Origin: Chaunax sp. Z400
Lineage: Eukaryota; Chordata; Actinopteri; Lophiiformes; Chaunacidae
Reading direction: 5' to 3'
Length of the DNA stretch: 64,000 nt
Assembly (NCBI GenBank): GCA_037577475.1
Contig: CM075185.1
Coordinates: forward strand, 32,063,374-32,127,373
The position numbers and the translations under genes are program-made. Positions 26,998 to 41,391 of the stretch are shown here, piece after piece. Within the stretch, counting starts at the first letter, position 1, and each line of letters starts with the position of its first letter. The notes below the pieces were generated by a model, which was given only the letters and a program-made list of their open reading frames with translations, did not search any database and was not told where the DNA came from.

Positions 26998-27140
26998 CTG
27001 AAACACAGAGAATATCAACATTTAACATTGAACAACTGACTTTAACTTGGACAGTAAACACACTGCCTTAACATTTCTATTCTATACCAATAATCTTATA
27101 AAGCTTATGACCTTAATGAGGGATATGAAGCTATTATTTA

Positions 27141-27440
27141 AGCATTACTGGCCCCTTTTACACAACCTATTCGATGCGGGGCTGGTGCGCCCTAATTCTG
27201 TCTAAGGGGGTCGGTGATGTTTTGATGTGTGCAGCCCATAACTGGAAGATCTATAAAGCAGCTAGTAGCAGTTAGCAGTTAACTCAAAGAAGAGGAAAAT
27301 CAACCGAAACAGTCTTCAAATCAGGGGAGCATAGCGAGGTCTGGGACCCCTCACCCTCTGAGCTGAGGACGAGATCCACCACCATGTAACAGAAGGCAAA
27401 TGATCCTTTTTCTTATTTCATTGTTCACAAAGTGCTGCTT
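27141..27440. repeat. Dispersed repeat, second copy near 46480-47500
   Basis: Shares with the region 46478-47490 the words CCCCTTTTA-CA-CCT-TTC, GTGTGCAGCCCATAACTGG (versus GTGTGCAACCCACAACCAGG) and GAGGACGAGATC-ACC-CCATGTAA, in the same order. Class unknown; no coding frame. Confidence 0.5.
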
Positions 27441-27449
27441 GATGCAGAT

Positions 27450-27650
27450 TTAACTCTGACCAGCGGTGGAACACCAATCAGCAGCAGCTCTGACCAGTGG
27501 AAGACCAATCAGCAGCTGCTCTGACCGGTGGAAGACCAATCAGCAGCTGCTCTGACCGGTGGAAGACCAATCAGCAGCTGCTCTGACCGGTGGAAGACCA
27601 ATCAGCAGCTGCTCTAATTAGCGGTGGAAGACCAATCAGCAGCTGACCGG
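27450..27650. repeat. 31-bp array with CCAAT boxes
   Basis: Five to six units of about 31 bp, each holding GGAAGACCAATCAGCAGCTG. The unit contains an NF-Y-type CCAATCAG box and an adjoining CAGCTG E-box. It lies about 450 to 650 bp upstream of exon 2 in intron 1. Confidence 0.9.
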
Positions 27651-28770
27651 CTCATGTTATTTTTGGCTCCTCTGGGTTTCACAGGCTGCAGCTCTCAGGT
27701 CACCCATAAATATAGAGAAACAGACAGAAGGAGGCAGAGCCAAATACGAGCTAACCAATGGTAGAGCCACGCAGCTGTGATTGAATCTCCATGTAACTAC
27801 AGCTTTTTCTCTGAGCTCATCTCGGCGCTCAGTTTCATCACCACTGAGCCCCAAATCCTCCTCAAAGCCCACAGAACACACTTTTCACTTGTTGTCATGC
27901 AATGCTGCCACACACATGTCCAGTGTGGACTAGAGGTACAACAATTAATCAGCTGGATCAATCAGTCAGCGTCAATAGAACGTTTTACAAACTATCTGTA
28001 ATTTAACTCAGACTGTTTAAAAGCTCTACTTACTATTTATTTCACTCTTCTGCACAGATTTAAATGTTCTGCTCATGTTGAACTCTTCCTTTAAGGGGTT
28101 TCCATGTCTGCTTTTGCAGCAGCAGCTGACTGATTATGTAATCTAAGGCTGTTTGTGCTGCCGGCTCTGACCTTGGGTTACATCTGTGACCAACAGCTGC
28201 TGGTCTGGTGTTCTGGTTATTCCATTAAGAAATGCAGGGAAGCCCTGTTGGAGCCAAGGACTCAACGTTACTTTCTCATTATTTTCTCAGAGCCAGTCAC
28301 GCTGTCTGTCCTCTGTATCATCTGGTCCACCAGAGGGGAGATAATACCGATTTAAACTCTAACACTGCACCATTAGCCTCTTAGCTCCACACAGCTAAAT
28401 CTGTTAGCCAGCCCCCAGCTTCACAGCTAGCCGGTGCCCATGGCAAGGGGTTGACAGGTTTACTAGCTGCAGGGACTTAACACTGCATGATGAAACACTG
28501 CAGGTGAAAGGAAAGGAAAGGAAATGAAGAGAAAATGCATCGTACCCTAAAAACTCAATAATCACATTTAGACCAAATGAAATGAAATGAAAATATTTTT
28601 AAGGCAAAATCATTGTTGACCGTCAGGAAATCATTTCTAGATATGATGACAGAGTAATGAACTGCATTAATTTCATGCATCTCATGCAACAACGTTTTCA
28701 CCATATCAAGCTTTCAGAAAAACCAAGAATGGAAAATTGTCTCATGTATGAATCTGCCTGGAATCTACTG
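27651..28770. other. Intron 1; no feature
   Basis: Nothing recognised on either strand. Confidence 0.5.
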
Positions 28771-29610
28771 AGGGAGTTTTCACACCTGACAGTCAGAACC
28801 AAGGTCTGAACCAAGGTCTGAACCACGGTTCTGGTTTTTGTTACATTGTTTACATTTGATCCGGTTCTGGTTTCACGTTGTGATTTTCAAAGAGCACTAA
28901 AACCTTTTCCTGACATTCCTACATCCTGCCATCATCATCGTCTACATGGGCTGAGTCTCTATACTTGATGACTGATTACCCACAATTCTGTCCAGGTCAT
29001 CATAAAAAGGAAAAAATGTCCTTCTCATTTGTAAACACACCACTTTTATTGATGACATCAGTCATCTGCACATCCTGCTGCTGTTTCTTTACCTTCAAGT
29101 GGTATTGCTCTCCTGTCCTCTCATATTCTCTCATCCTCGTTTACATCCTTGTGAACGTAAAATAAAAGTTTCAGGGTTTTATGGGTTTTTCCCCAGTTGA
29201 TTTCTTCATCGGACTATATCACCATTAAATACCTCTCTCTTCCTCTCTCCATACTTTACTATAGCTCATTCTTAAGTTCTTCCTTCTTCTGTTTGTTTTT
29301 CTTCTTCTTTTGTGTTTTGGTGACGGTAGCCTGCTGTAACTTCCTCTAATTGGTCCGAAAGTCTGAACCATCCAAAAAAAGTGCTTTCAGATTGTAAAGG
29401 AGTGGTTCAGTTTGATCCGGACCGAGACCACCTCTATTTGTCAGACCAAAGTCCAGCTGTTTGATGTGGACCCTGGTCCAGGGAAGGTTTCACACCTGCA
29501 AGTTTGGTCCGGATGAAATTTAATTACTGCTTGAATTTCGAATAGCAGTCAGATAGTGACGAGTGATTTTCAAATCTCAATTTTGCTTGAAATGCCCATC
29601 CCTAGTTCAC
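28771..29610. mobile_element. Suspected transposon remnants
   Basis: GTTTTCACACCTGACAG at 28777 and GGTTTCACACCTGCAAG at 29486 bracket repeated GAACC/TCCGG words. 29510-29604 ends GAAATGCCCATCCCTAG, the reverse complement of the TAGGGATGAGCATTTC end found at 35626. The boundaries and classes are uncertain. Confidence 0.35.
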
Positions 29611-30059
29611 AATGTGTAACAGTACATGTGTTCACCCTGAACTGTTCACAGTACATCCAGCATTTCTTTAGTTCACTGCAGCTCAACTTTAACTAGAAAG
29701 AGCAGGCAGGTCAGGTGTTTGTGATGTGGTGGAGTAGCCATCTTCTCCTCATCCATTCAGTGTGAGGGTTATGACTTCTGGTGACCGTGGACAGAGCATT
29801 ATTGTCGCCAATGAAAAGACCTTACACTTAGCTTTTCCTTTGTATTCCCTATTTTACAGGAAACAGACCCTAACCTCAAAACCACGACACACGAGGGGCG
29901 TGGCCCCATGAAAAAGGCCACTGAAGGGATCAGTAGGGAGCCTCTATGGTGGGTAAAACATCATGATGTGCCCTCTACGGTGCCCATCAGTGGACAAAAT
30001 GTGTTAAAGTGCACTAATGTCCTTAAAATGCAGAAAACATGTAAGAAACTACAAAGCAC

Positions 30060-30680
30060 TCTGAGAGCGCAGACCTCCGCCAAGGCTGCTCAGTTTCCCC
30101 GTGCTGCCATTTCACTCCAAAGCAAAAGTCCCATAATGCAACCCTCTGAATGAAGTCATTAGAAAGTTTGACAGGAAAATTTTAAACTAAATTTTTGCAA
30201 TTCACTAAAACCTTTATTTATTGTGGCTGTTAGTTGTTCATATTGTCATCTCACATAAATAAACTGTAATGTCACAACAGGTAATTGACACTTAAACACT
30301 TTAAGAGTCGTTACAAAGCCACACACAGGCAGGAGAACAGGAAGTATATTAAAACAGGGTAATGTGTTGAAATTCATCGGCTGTTATATGGACATGAATC
30401 AATTAGATACATTTGTGAGGACGGAGACACTTTACATTACAAGTGTACATGTAGCAGTTTAATCCTATAATAATAAAAAATAAATAAAATATTCCTGGAT
30501 CCAGACGGTGATCCGGATCACCACCAAAATCTAATCAATTCTTCCTTTGGCCAATTCTGACGACATCTGAAAATTTCATCAAAATCCATTTTTTCATTTA
30601 TCCTGTTCACAAACAAACCAACAAACCAACAAACCAACCAACACCGGCAGAAACATAACCTCCTCCCTTGGCGGAGGTAA
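30060..30680. mobile_element. MITE-like fish repeat bounded by GCAGACCTCCGCCAAGG
   Basis: Left end ACTCTGAGAGCGCAGACCTC then CGCCAAGG; right end CCCTTGGCGGAGGTAATTA, giving matching inverted CCTCCGCCAAGG ends. The interior includes GATCCGGATCACCACC, AAAATCTAATCA and AAACCAACAAACCAAC. I recognise this as a very common teleost interspersed repeat. It encodes nothing; the frame at 29908-30153 is chance. Confidence 0.65.
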
Positions 30681-32956
30681 TTAGCATGTTTGAAAACTAG
30701 TACACCAAATGCCTGTGAATGGTTAAATAGTTCATATCTGTGTGTGTTAATGCAGAGTTACAGTAGTTTGAACACAGCTGCTGCTGTCTGGATGGTTTTG
30801 TTCATTTATCCATGCATTTATCTCTTACACATCCACTATTCACAGGACTATCATCACAGAGCTGCAGCTCTGACTCCTGACTTTCTTCATGTAGTGTTGC
30901 TTATCTAAGACATGAGGGTCATTGTAGTTAAGCAGTCATTGAAGGCCACTGTGGACAGGAGTATCAGGCTACAAACCCAGAATGTGCTTCAGTCTGTGCA
31001 GGTCTTGGAGCGCCCCTCTTGTTCTCACACCTTTTCTCACCAAAACCTTACATTCTGTCAGGATTTGTTGTGACTGCCAGGAATGTCACAGTCAGATGCA
31101 GACAAAATATTCCAGCAGAGGTTTAGCAGCATCAGGGCTGAAACCCGGCAGACAGGCCAAGGGTCATCTGAAGACCCATACTAAGAGCTCTAGAGCAGCT
31201 GCTGCTAAATTAGGGTCCTGGAACCCACAGGGGTCACTGATGGTGTCAGGAGGGTTCCCCTGAGACCACTGACAACAACACATCATGTGCTCTCAGGAGA
31301 AGAAAACGGAACAAAGATGGTGAATGAACATAATGAGTGAGTGTTTATCTGAGCAAACCACTTAGGTCTTTTAAACTGACAGCCCGGATCATCACAGGTT
31401 AGGTGGTCATCAAGTCTACACCAGACCAATGTCTGAAAAGACGTCAATCAGAGAAATGGCAAATGAATACCTGAGGTAACTGAGAAACAGTGTGAAGGAA
31501 ATCTCTGGCTTTACTAAAAACTGAATGACTGAACATCTCAGTTAAAATGACCATTAATTAAATATGGAAATGGTTAAAGTACAAAGTAAGTAAATCTAGT
31601 GGAGGCGGTTTTTTAGCCATTATTTTCCCTCAATGTCAGTAAATCCAGTTCAGAAGCTGACTGGTAGGAGCTGCACACCCACTATGATGGATGGATGGAT
31701 GGATGGATGGATGGATATATATATATATATATAGTTTAATGTCAGATGTTTTTTAAATTCCAAACTCATCATCAGTCAGGCTGTACCTGAATGGATATAA
31801 ATTTAGTTAACATGTTTTTCCTGTTAAAAATACCAAACATTGATCAAATAAATCCATAAAGCCTCTCTACAGTGAGCTCTTGCTGCTTCTATCAGTGTCA
31901 GTTAAAGGATTATTTTTGATCAACGTGAGCAGCTGTGGTAACGGCCTTCAGAAGAGTACAGACTGTCTCCATGCTCCACCAGCACTGACACAGTAAACTC
32001 TATTCAGTCTCTCCATGTACTGAAGACATGCAGAGCTGTCGACCAGACAGCAGGACCAGGTGTACTGTTACTCAGGGTGATGTGTAGTCGCCTGCCTTCA
32101 CCATAATCCTGCCATGCAGAGAGAAGAGAGACCGACAGAGTGAGAGGAAGCTGTGACACTACTGCTCTGTTGAAGAGTTTATTAATTCAGTCTGATCAGC
32201 CACAGAGCTCTGATTCATTCATCTCATCTGTCAGTCAGAGCGGCTGTAGCTGGCTGCTGTGGTTGGAGGCTCACTTATCACTGGAGTGGTTAAAGAGTTG
32301 TCTTCAGAGAGCTGGTTTGTCTGACCAGAACCCACAACTATTCATTTATAAAGGGCCGTATCCTCTGTTAGGGCTGGACGACATGACTTTACATAAATAT
32401 CACTATTTACAACGTGAATGTCAGCAAACTGACCTGAAAATCAGCATCAAGCATCTTTTACCACACTGTTTATAATCCTTTCCATTGTTTCAATGGATAG
32501 CTCTGTTTTTCCTGTCAACGAGGCGAGTCCAGCAGCTCCTTCAGCTCTACAGCCTCTCTTTGAACTGCACACTCATTTCAATGTTTCTACTTGTGCTCAT
32601 GGTTGTTTTAGAAATGCTAATTACAAGGTCATTCCAAATGCTTTTCCTCAACACTGAATGATTCCATCATTTTTTTGTCTACTTGCCGTTAATTCAAATA
32701 ATTAAATTGTATTTGCTTGAGGTATTTTTCACAAAGCCAGGATGTTCAGCTATGAAATCAAATAAAAATGTTTGTGTCCTATCTGTGCTTTGTTCCTTTC
32801 CTGCAGTAAAACATAGGTGTACATCCTCTAAGTGTGGAGATTCCATCATTTACCAGGGGTTCTATGTGGTCCCTTTGGTAGAACCATAAACAGGAGCTTA
32901 AGGTGAGCTAATAGAGTAAATATAAACCATCACAGCTGTATGTTAAAGACCTATGT
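30681..32956. other. Intron 1; no gene seen
   Basis: A (GATG)n/(TA)n run at 31685-31735 is the only clear repeat. Frames at 30690-31263 and 32140-32475 lack known motifs. Confidence 0.5.
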
Positions 32957-32993
32957 CCACACACACACACACACACACACACAGACAGACACA

Positions 32994-33030
<37 letters not shown>

Positions 33031-33098
33031 AGACACACTCACACAGACACACACACACACACAGACAGACACACTCACACAGACACACACACACACTG
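32957..33098. repeat. (AC)n compound microsatellite
   Basis: AC tract with ACAGACAGACACTC interruptions. Confidence 0.95.
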
Positions 33099-33269
33099 CA
33101 CTATAGGACCAGGGACTGTTTGAAACATTTCAGCACCAGTGCCCTTAAAGTGACACTCAGCATCTAAACTACAAACTCTAAAATGCACCATGCTAAAGCT
33201 CAGCACAGAATGAGAGGCTGTAGCTGCTGTGGTCGTCGACCAATCGAACGTCACATTAAACTATAGAAT

Positions 33270-33680
33270 GGTAAATGGACTGTACTTATATAGCGCCTTT
33301 CTACTCTGACTGACCACTCAAAGCTTTACAACACAAGCCAGCATTCACCCATTCACACCGACATTCACACCGACATTCACACCGACATTCACACCGACAT
33401 TCACACCGACATTCACACCGACATTCATACCAACATTCACACAGTGGTGACATTCATACCAACATTCACACCAACATTCACACCAACATTCATACCATAC
33501 AAGGCTCCACCTGCTCATTAGGAGCAGTAAACATTCACAAACACCAATGGAACAGATACTGGGAGCAAACTGGGGTTCAGAATCTGCCCAAGGACACTTC
33601 AACATGTAGACTGAAGGGGCTGGGGATCGAACCACCGACCTTCTGATAAGTGGACGACCGCTCTACCACTGAACTACAGC
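33270..33680 (-). mobile_element. tRNA-derived SINE, more complete copy, with a 12-bp array
   Basis: Plus-strand order: AATGGACTGTACTTATATAG, CGCCTTTCTACTCTGACTGA, CAGCATTCACCCATTCACA, about eight 12-bp units (CACACCGACATT), TCCACCTGCTCATTAGGAGC, TTGGGGTTCA-like sequence, CCCAAGGACACTTC, and the reversed B box GGGGATCGAACC with GACGACCGCTCTACC. It is the same family as 21566-22183, in the same orientation. AFC-like by resemblance. Confidence 0.85.
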
Positions 33681-33915
33681 CACACATGCAGTCATTTTAC
33701 GTAGATGTGGGAACAGAGGGGATGGAACCCAGTGCATGGTGAAACTGGAGCTGTTTCAATACTACTTGGTACTGCGTTACTTCAGTATTTAAGGTATTGA
33801 GTACTGGTATCCTGATGCATACTGAGAACTGATAAACTGGAGAGAACAGAAATGACTCCATAGAAACTGGTCATGAAACATTTCAAGTGACAGACGACAG
33901 AAGTTGTGTTTCCTG

Positions 33916-33917
<2 letters not shown>

Positions 33918-34008
<91 letters not shown>
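33918..34008. repeat. (AC)n microsatellite
   Basis: About 45 AC units, uninterrupted. Confidence 0.98.
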
Positions 34009-34010
<2 letters not shown>

Positions 34011-34309
34011 ATATAAGTATCAGTGTATGGGAGTATTGATTACAATCTTCTGGTGAATGCCTTCTCTACTCTGTGACACCTCATGATTTATGAGAAGAAT
34101 GTGAACGTGTGCAAATTCCTCTGAAACCAGTTTGAGTGACTACACACAGCAGAGGAGGACTACTTCTGTTTCCCCATGCTTTCATTATCAAAACATGATT
34201 TAGGCTTTTCATTCCCTCCATGTCAGCATGTTGTTGGCCTGACTTCATGTCTAAATACGATGTACCACTCAGCATCATCCTCTGAAGTAAGGTAGGTCAA
34301 AACCTCGTG

Positions 34310-34600
34310 TTAAAGGAGTAATTCAGCCAAAACAGGACATTCAACCCCCCCCCCTCCTCTAATGATGGAAGGTCAGGTGAATTGTATTAGTCCAAAAACA
34401 CATTTCTGGAGCTTCACAGCCTTCTGCTAAACAACTGAAGATGAGGATGTGTTTTAAAAGAATGAAGTCATTAGCACATGAACAGAAAATGATTCCATTC
34501 AGCTCAAACAGCATAATGCAAACTACAAGAACTGATTTAAAACATGTTATTTAGACTCTTGTAGGCTGAAATGTGAACTGCAGCCTCTGAGCTGAAAGCA
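34310..34600. mobile_element. Copy of a fish dispersed repeat (no coding)
   Basis: Starts TTAAAGGAGTAATTCAGCCA and continues with GATGGAAGGTCAGGTGAA, TTTCTGGAGCTTCACAGC, CTAAACAACTGAAG, ATTCCATTCAGCTCA and CAGCATAATGCAA. I recognise this word order from a common teleost non-autonomous repeat. The class is not certain. Confidence 0.5.
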
Positions 34601-34657
34601 TTAGTGGAAGGTGCACAGGTTGAAACATGTGAACATGTGCAGTGAGACGAGGTGGGT

Positions 34658-34659
<2 letters not shown>

Positions 34660-34714
<55 letters not shown>

Positions 34715-34770
34715 CCAGAGCGAGAGCGAGAGAGAGAGCGAGAGCGAGAGCGAGAGAGAGAGAGAGAGAG
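34660..34770. repeat. (GA)n with GAGCGA variants
   Basis: About 110 bp of AG/GAGC; the frames through it (Arg-Glu or Leu-Ser) are repeat translations. Confidence 0.97.
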
Positions 34771-36484
34771 CTCTGCTCACACAGCCAACATGGAACACTG
34801 CTGCAACCTCAGCTTCTAACACTAACTATCATCTTTACAGAAGATGTTTCTACAGCTTCGGCTTAGAACGGACACAAACAACATCTTTTCTAACCAGTCT
34901 GGGACCTTCTGGTGACTCTTCCTCTCTACTAGCTGTATGGAGTCATCCTCATCTTCTTCAGGTGTCTCAGAGAATGCTGATGAGAATACTGCTTGATGTG
35001 CAGCTAACTGTACAGACCATACATGAAGCCATTTCCACCACGGTCCTTTAGAAACCTTTGGGGGGGCATGTGTGTGCAGTCTTTGACATTAGTGTATGTT
35101 TTACTCAGGCTTCATGGTTCTTCATTGGTCCTAATAATACTTCATCTCTCAGACCAAAGTAACTGGCTGCTACTGAACAAAACGGCTTCGTTTGAAAAAA
35201 GAATTGAATTGATTTTAGACAGTCACCATATTGAAGAAACTATGTCTGTGTACGAGAGAGAGAGGGCGAGCGAGAGAGGTTGGGACTGTTCAAACATCAG
35301 GCTGGTGGTTTGTGTAACGCTGTGTTTGAGGAGCACTGATTGGCCCAAAGAGACAAAGACAAAAAGGAGAGGGGAAAGTAGAGCGTGTCAACATCAGGTT
35401 AATGGTTTGTTCAGTGAAGTCTGTGTTCAGGGCAGTCGAACCCATGACCTTTATCTGGGAGACAATGAGGTTTTTATTTAGAGAGACAAACAGACAGAGA
35501 GCATGGAGCCTATATTCCTCCTATCATTCTTACATAACTCAATCTATTCTTTCTTTTCTTCAACCTGATTCTCTGTGGTGACACAAACACACACGTATAA
35601 ATACACACTGTATATTAGGGATGAGCATTTCAGGCAAAAATATGACTCGTAACTCTCTCTGCACTATTCAACCACTGATGGAAGGATCTGAACACATGCC
35701 AACCTTTGACTTTGTGCGTCCATCTTCCCTTCAGTCTGTCAGACATGGGTTCCTACTGGTGTGGAGTAAATGGTAGCTGGTCTCCATGTAAAGTGTCACA
35801 TTTCTGTTTCTTTGGATACTCATTTTGTTTCTCTGAACCATTAGTAATGCTGGGTTCTGCAGTCAAATTTGGTATTGCAAAATATTGTGATATTTTGTGG
35901 TCCAGTGTGATATTTACTTTAAATATGTGGTAAAATTCCTGTTTTGACATCAGATGCACATTAAATGAAGGAAATGAATCATGTATTTATTATGGAGAAT
36001 ATTTTTACTATGTATTACTATTAACTGTTTTTTTCATGACAAATAAAATCTAAATAATAATATAAAATGAATTGAAATCTTCTAAATTTAATTTGACATC
36101 AACTGAATAGTAGCTGTACCTTCAACACAGAAAACACAGCAGGAGCAACAGAAGAGGATATTCTGACTGCAGCAGTATGAGATGTTCCTGGTGTGATAAC
36201 GCCTCAGGAAACACCACACTGTGACAGTACACACTATTTCACTGTACACCACAATGCTGCCACACACTCACTTCTCCCTGTGCGTTTGGTACGATGGTAA
36301 CATCCTTCCTCACCTTTTGGATGCATGAATGCATGACTTCAGGGACAAAGATCCACTTAAAAAAACTAAAAACATTTTGAAAACACTTCAACACTCGTGT
36401 GGGTGTGAAAAACCAACACCCTCTGTTGAACTACAGTCATCAATGACTCATCACCTCCACCTCTCTCTACCTGTCTATTCATGT
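34771..36484. other. Intron 1; no gene seen
   Basis: A transposon-end-like TAGGGATGAGCATTTC at 35626 is the only recognised element. Confidence 0.45.
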
Positions 36485-36640
36485 CTGTCCATCCCTCCCC
36501 CTTCCCTCCACCATCCCTCCCCCTTCCCTCCACCATCCCTGCCCCTTCCCTCCACCATCCCTCTCCCTTCCCTCCCCCTTCCCTCCACCATCCCTCCCCC
36601 TTCCCTCCCCCTTCCCTCCACCATCCCTCTCCCTTCCCCC
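36485..36640. repeat. Polypyrimidine CCCTTCCCTCCACCAT repeat
   Basis: Almost purely C/T on the plus strand, in units of about 16-22 bp built from CCCTTCCCTCCACCATCCCT. Purine-pyrimidine asymmetry could allow a triplex; that is inference. Confidence 0.9.
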
Positions 36641-37890
36641 AGAATTGTTGTCAGCATCCCATAATGCTCAGTCCTCATATCTGCAGCCTCTACAGCTAAA
36701 GAAAATGTGACTTCATGTTCCTGGGTGACTACGATGACTGTTTGCATTAAAAATACAGCTGGCATGGTGATGTGTGGATTATGTTTCCCCGTGTTCATCG
36801 TTCCATTTCTTCAGCTCATGCTTTTACCAAATATGACTGACACATGTATTCAACCATGTGGATACAACCCAGGAAATACAGGTACACCAGCTTCATCAAA
36901 CATGCTGAACTGATTCAGGTGCTCCGTTAACAAAGCAGACCCTCCTCTGTCTCCCCCCCCCCCACAACCTTTCATGGAAAATGGGTCTGTGTTTTTTGAG
37001 TGATTAGGAAAAATGTATCGTTAAGGAAACCATTTCCTGGATTGCTCCTTTATCCTGGTCCACAATAAAACTGAATGGGTTCTTTCATGGCCCAACATTC
37101 CACCAGGTTAGGTGGAAATCCATCCAGTAGGTTTTTGTGTCATATAGAAAAACTATCATCACAAGACTGGAGAAACTATATGATGATGCACATGAGCTGC
37201 AAACTGGTTTAACACAAGCTGAATTATTGTCTCCAGCCTCTCAGTTTATATAGTGATAAGTGTTTCTGGGTGATGTGCTGATCCCTATAGATGCAGAGCT
37301 GTCACTGACACTGTGGGGCTTATATGTCATATATCACACAACTTCACTTCCAGTCCAACAGTGGCTGCAGTGTGACTGTGTCCCTTTCAGAAGCACTGTA
37401 ATCAACCTGTTTATCTTTTGATGTCTTGAATCCACAAAGATACATTTGACCCTGAGTGTGTCCTGTGATTTTATATCATTTATTTTGTATTGCTAACAGC
37501 TGTTGTTGGCTGTCAGGCCAGGCGACCCTGACACCAATCCTGAGGATCAGCTCAGGACACCTCTATAAAACAGTCAGATAAAACCCAGTTTGGCATGTTA
37601 TGTTTGACAACCTCTGGGTATCATAATTCTGACTCCAACGTTAATGATGAGCACCTGAACGCACCATAGATTTCTGAGGAAAGGCTTTCCTTACTTCCTC
37701 ATTCCTGTCCTCCCCAACTGCTAACAACCAGAAGCAAAACACCTTCACCTGTGTGTGAGTCCAAAATGTGTTTGCTGTTCACTTTGACAACAAAGTGTGT
37801 GTATTCAATGTGTGTGTGTGTGTTTGTTATGTGCACACACCCACATTTACCTGAAGCGTCCTATTTTACTGTCAGGATTGAGAAAGGAAT
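36641..37890. other. Intron 1; no feature
   Basis: Nothing recognised. Confidence 0.5.
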
Positions 37891-37929
37891 TGACACACAC
37901 ACACACACACAGACACAGACACAGACACA

Positions 37930-38023
<94 letters not shown>
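37891..38023. repeat. (AC)n microsatellite
   Basis: AC tract with an internal (ACAG)n segment. Confidence 0.97.
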
Positions 38024-38025
<2 letters not shown>

Positions 38026-40802
38026 AGTATGAAATTGCCCTGAGGTGAAGTTAAAGGACCGGCTCTATAAAGTATTACATCATAGTATCACATCAGTGAT
38101 GTGACTAAACCTTGATGACATCACATTATGTTGTGTAGTTGTATGGTGGGTGTGTGTGATTCATATAATTGTTCACATTGCACAGTTATGACTAAAGCCA
38201 AAACCAGTCATGTGTGGGAAAAGACAGTATTTTATGGTTCACACACACACACACATACAGTTAATAATATTGTTTATGGACAGAAACCACTATAAAACAA
38301 ACTGTGCAGTCATGACTAGTGATGTCAGAGTGTAGCTGATCTGTACGGTTCAGCAGCAGGTGATCCAGTCCAGAAGTTCACCATCACAATGTGGATACAG
38401 GGTTTCACTCTTACATCCACCGGGTGAAGTCCAGCCAGCGGTGACTCTAGTTCACTTCAGTGGTGTATCTGGAAACTGCTAGTGTGTGTAATCACAGAAG
38501 AATCTTATGAACTGATGGTTACTGCTATGAGGGAAATGTCTGCTGCCTTTCTTTGACACACAGCTGGACTCTCAGAGTAACTCTAGTCTCACTTTGCCTG
38601 TCTTACACTGACATAATTCAGTCTGTATGAAATAAGGTTGGGCATCGAGAACTGATTCCAAAACTCACCTCCATCAGAATCGTTAAGATATTTTCATTTC
38701 TATTCTGTTTATCGGTTCCTAAATCAATTTCTCTCGTGCTCAAGTCAGTTTCCGTGGTGATGGCATGCAGCTTCTGTAGTTTCTCCTCACAGGTTAGATG
38801 TGTACTTGGAGCCGGGCTCCTTCATGGACCACAGCAAGGGGCGCTCAAAAGAGGCTTTATTTTGCTCTGAATAATGCCGAGTCAGCACAGAGCAACGCCT
38901 GTGACCAACTTATTTCATGCAAAAGAAGATGTACAACGAACATGACTAAACAGCTTCACCTACACAGTGTACAAATCAGAGAGTGTACTGTGTTTGAACC
39001 TCTGCAGATTGCTAACACTAGCAGCCAGTTTACTGCTGCTAAGCCAGTGATCTGATGATGTGACCCTCCGTTCACCTCAGCAGCAAAGGGAAGAATGTCA
39101 GTAAGGCTACAGAAAAGTGACAGCTGATGTGGTGAAAAAGCTGCATCCTTCTCTGATGTTGAAGCAACAACATTTAGGTTAGCAAACATAAGAATACAGC
39201 GAAGCTAGCTAGCGTGCTGCTGGCTAATCACCACCCTGACCTACTGAACCCTGCTGTCAGGAACCAGAACCGAAAAGCCGAATCAGAATCAGAATCATTC
39301 CAATCCAAACAATGCACCTAGTGCACAAGCCTTAATATAAGATTATAATTACACTGTTTATAAAACAAATTGACCAAATAATAATACTTAGCTATGGCAG
39401 TGATTTCAGACAGAAAGGAGGACACATCACAGTCAAAACTCATTTTTATATTAATTTACTTCTGCTGAAGCGATCTGTGATTGGATCAAACCATAAGAGA
39501 GAAAAGAGACAACAGAGGCTGGAACAGTGAGAGTGAAGAAGGTACTGAGCAAGTCTGATGGACAGATAGATGAGGGTGAGGATGGAGGGTGAGGATGGAG
39601 GGTGAGAATGGAGGGTGAGGACGGTCGACAGCTCATAATGTCAGTAATCTGTGTCTCCTTTTCAGGATGGAGATGCTTTTCCTCTGAGCTGTGACGGTCC
39701 ATATGTGTGCGATACTGACAAAAAAATGATACCGCAATATTTTCTGGGATTTGTTCAGTAACGATAATGATATTTTGTATCCTTCAAATGTGTTGATTAA
39801 ATTCTGATACTATACAAGCTCGCTCCTGTTAAGAGGATACTAACCAACATCAGTGGAAAAAATATGTTTAAGGAAAGTATATCATATTTATTTACTTTAC
39901 ACTGAAGCATTCAGACACATGTTTTTAGAGATGTACTATGGGACCGCCTTTATGTCGCACCATCTGTTGCTTTTCTTGTTTAGACACTTTGCTGATAGCC
40001 TGGCTGGTTGAGGCCTGTCATAGACAGCTGACTGCAGAAGGTTTTCTACTCTTCATATTCTGAGTGGTGGTTTGAGCAGAGGTGGTGACATGAGTTGGTG
40101 GTGGATCAGTCTCTAAAGTTAACCGCCATTCTGAACCAAAACCACCGTCTCACAACTAAGTCTAATGACATAGACTGCGAGGCTGGTGCCGTCTCTATTT
40201 TGTTTCCTGATGCTCACGACCATGTACACCTACGTATGCTGCGTTCAGGATACACTGGAAGTTGGGAAAATAGAAGGCCCAGCTCAGACAAATTGATTTG
40301 AACTCATGGTGTGGTTGGATTTTTGTGAAGTACACATATACACTGATAAATTTAGAATCATCATCTCTAAAGCCCATAATCTCAGCTGGTCGCTGCATGT
40401 TTGTAGATCTGTTGTGTAGAGCAGCTAAATAAAGATCATCCCCTTCAAACACTAATAACAGACTGGTCATCAATGACTCCTTGGTATAACTGATGCAGAA
40501 TAAAACAGTTTGTGTATCATCTGAACAATGTTATGGTTTCTAATATAACCCAGAATTTAACTTTACTTACTTAACGACTGACCACTCGGTTCTTCACTTT
40601 GTTCAACACGTTAAACAATAATTAGGTTTTTAATCTTGTGTAAATTTGTGTCCCAACAACACTAAAATATTCTGCTTTATTCAGACGGCTGCTGGGCTTC
40701 AGAACATGATGTGCAATGAAACAAGTTCGTGTGTGAAGTGTTCTGATGCCTGGAGGACAGAAGGATCTGAACTGTAACTCTGTTTAATTAGACACCACAT
40801 CT
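38024..40802. other. Intron 1; no gene seen
   Basis: 38633-38760 opens GGTTGGGCATCGAGAACTGA and contains GGTTCC/CGGTTCC words, like the end of a hAT-type element, but no matching right end was found. The rest is unrecognised. Confidence 0.4.

Positions 40803-41391
<589 letters not shown>

Noticed and set aside
38633..39310. Complete hAT element starting GGTTGGGCATCGAGAACTGA
   Set aside because: The left end looks right but no inverted right end or 8-bp duplication was found near 39300.
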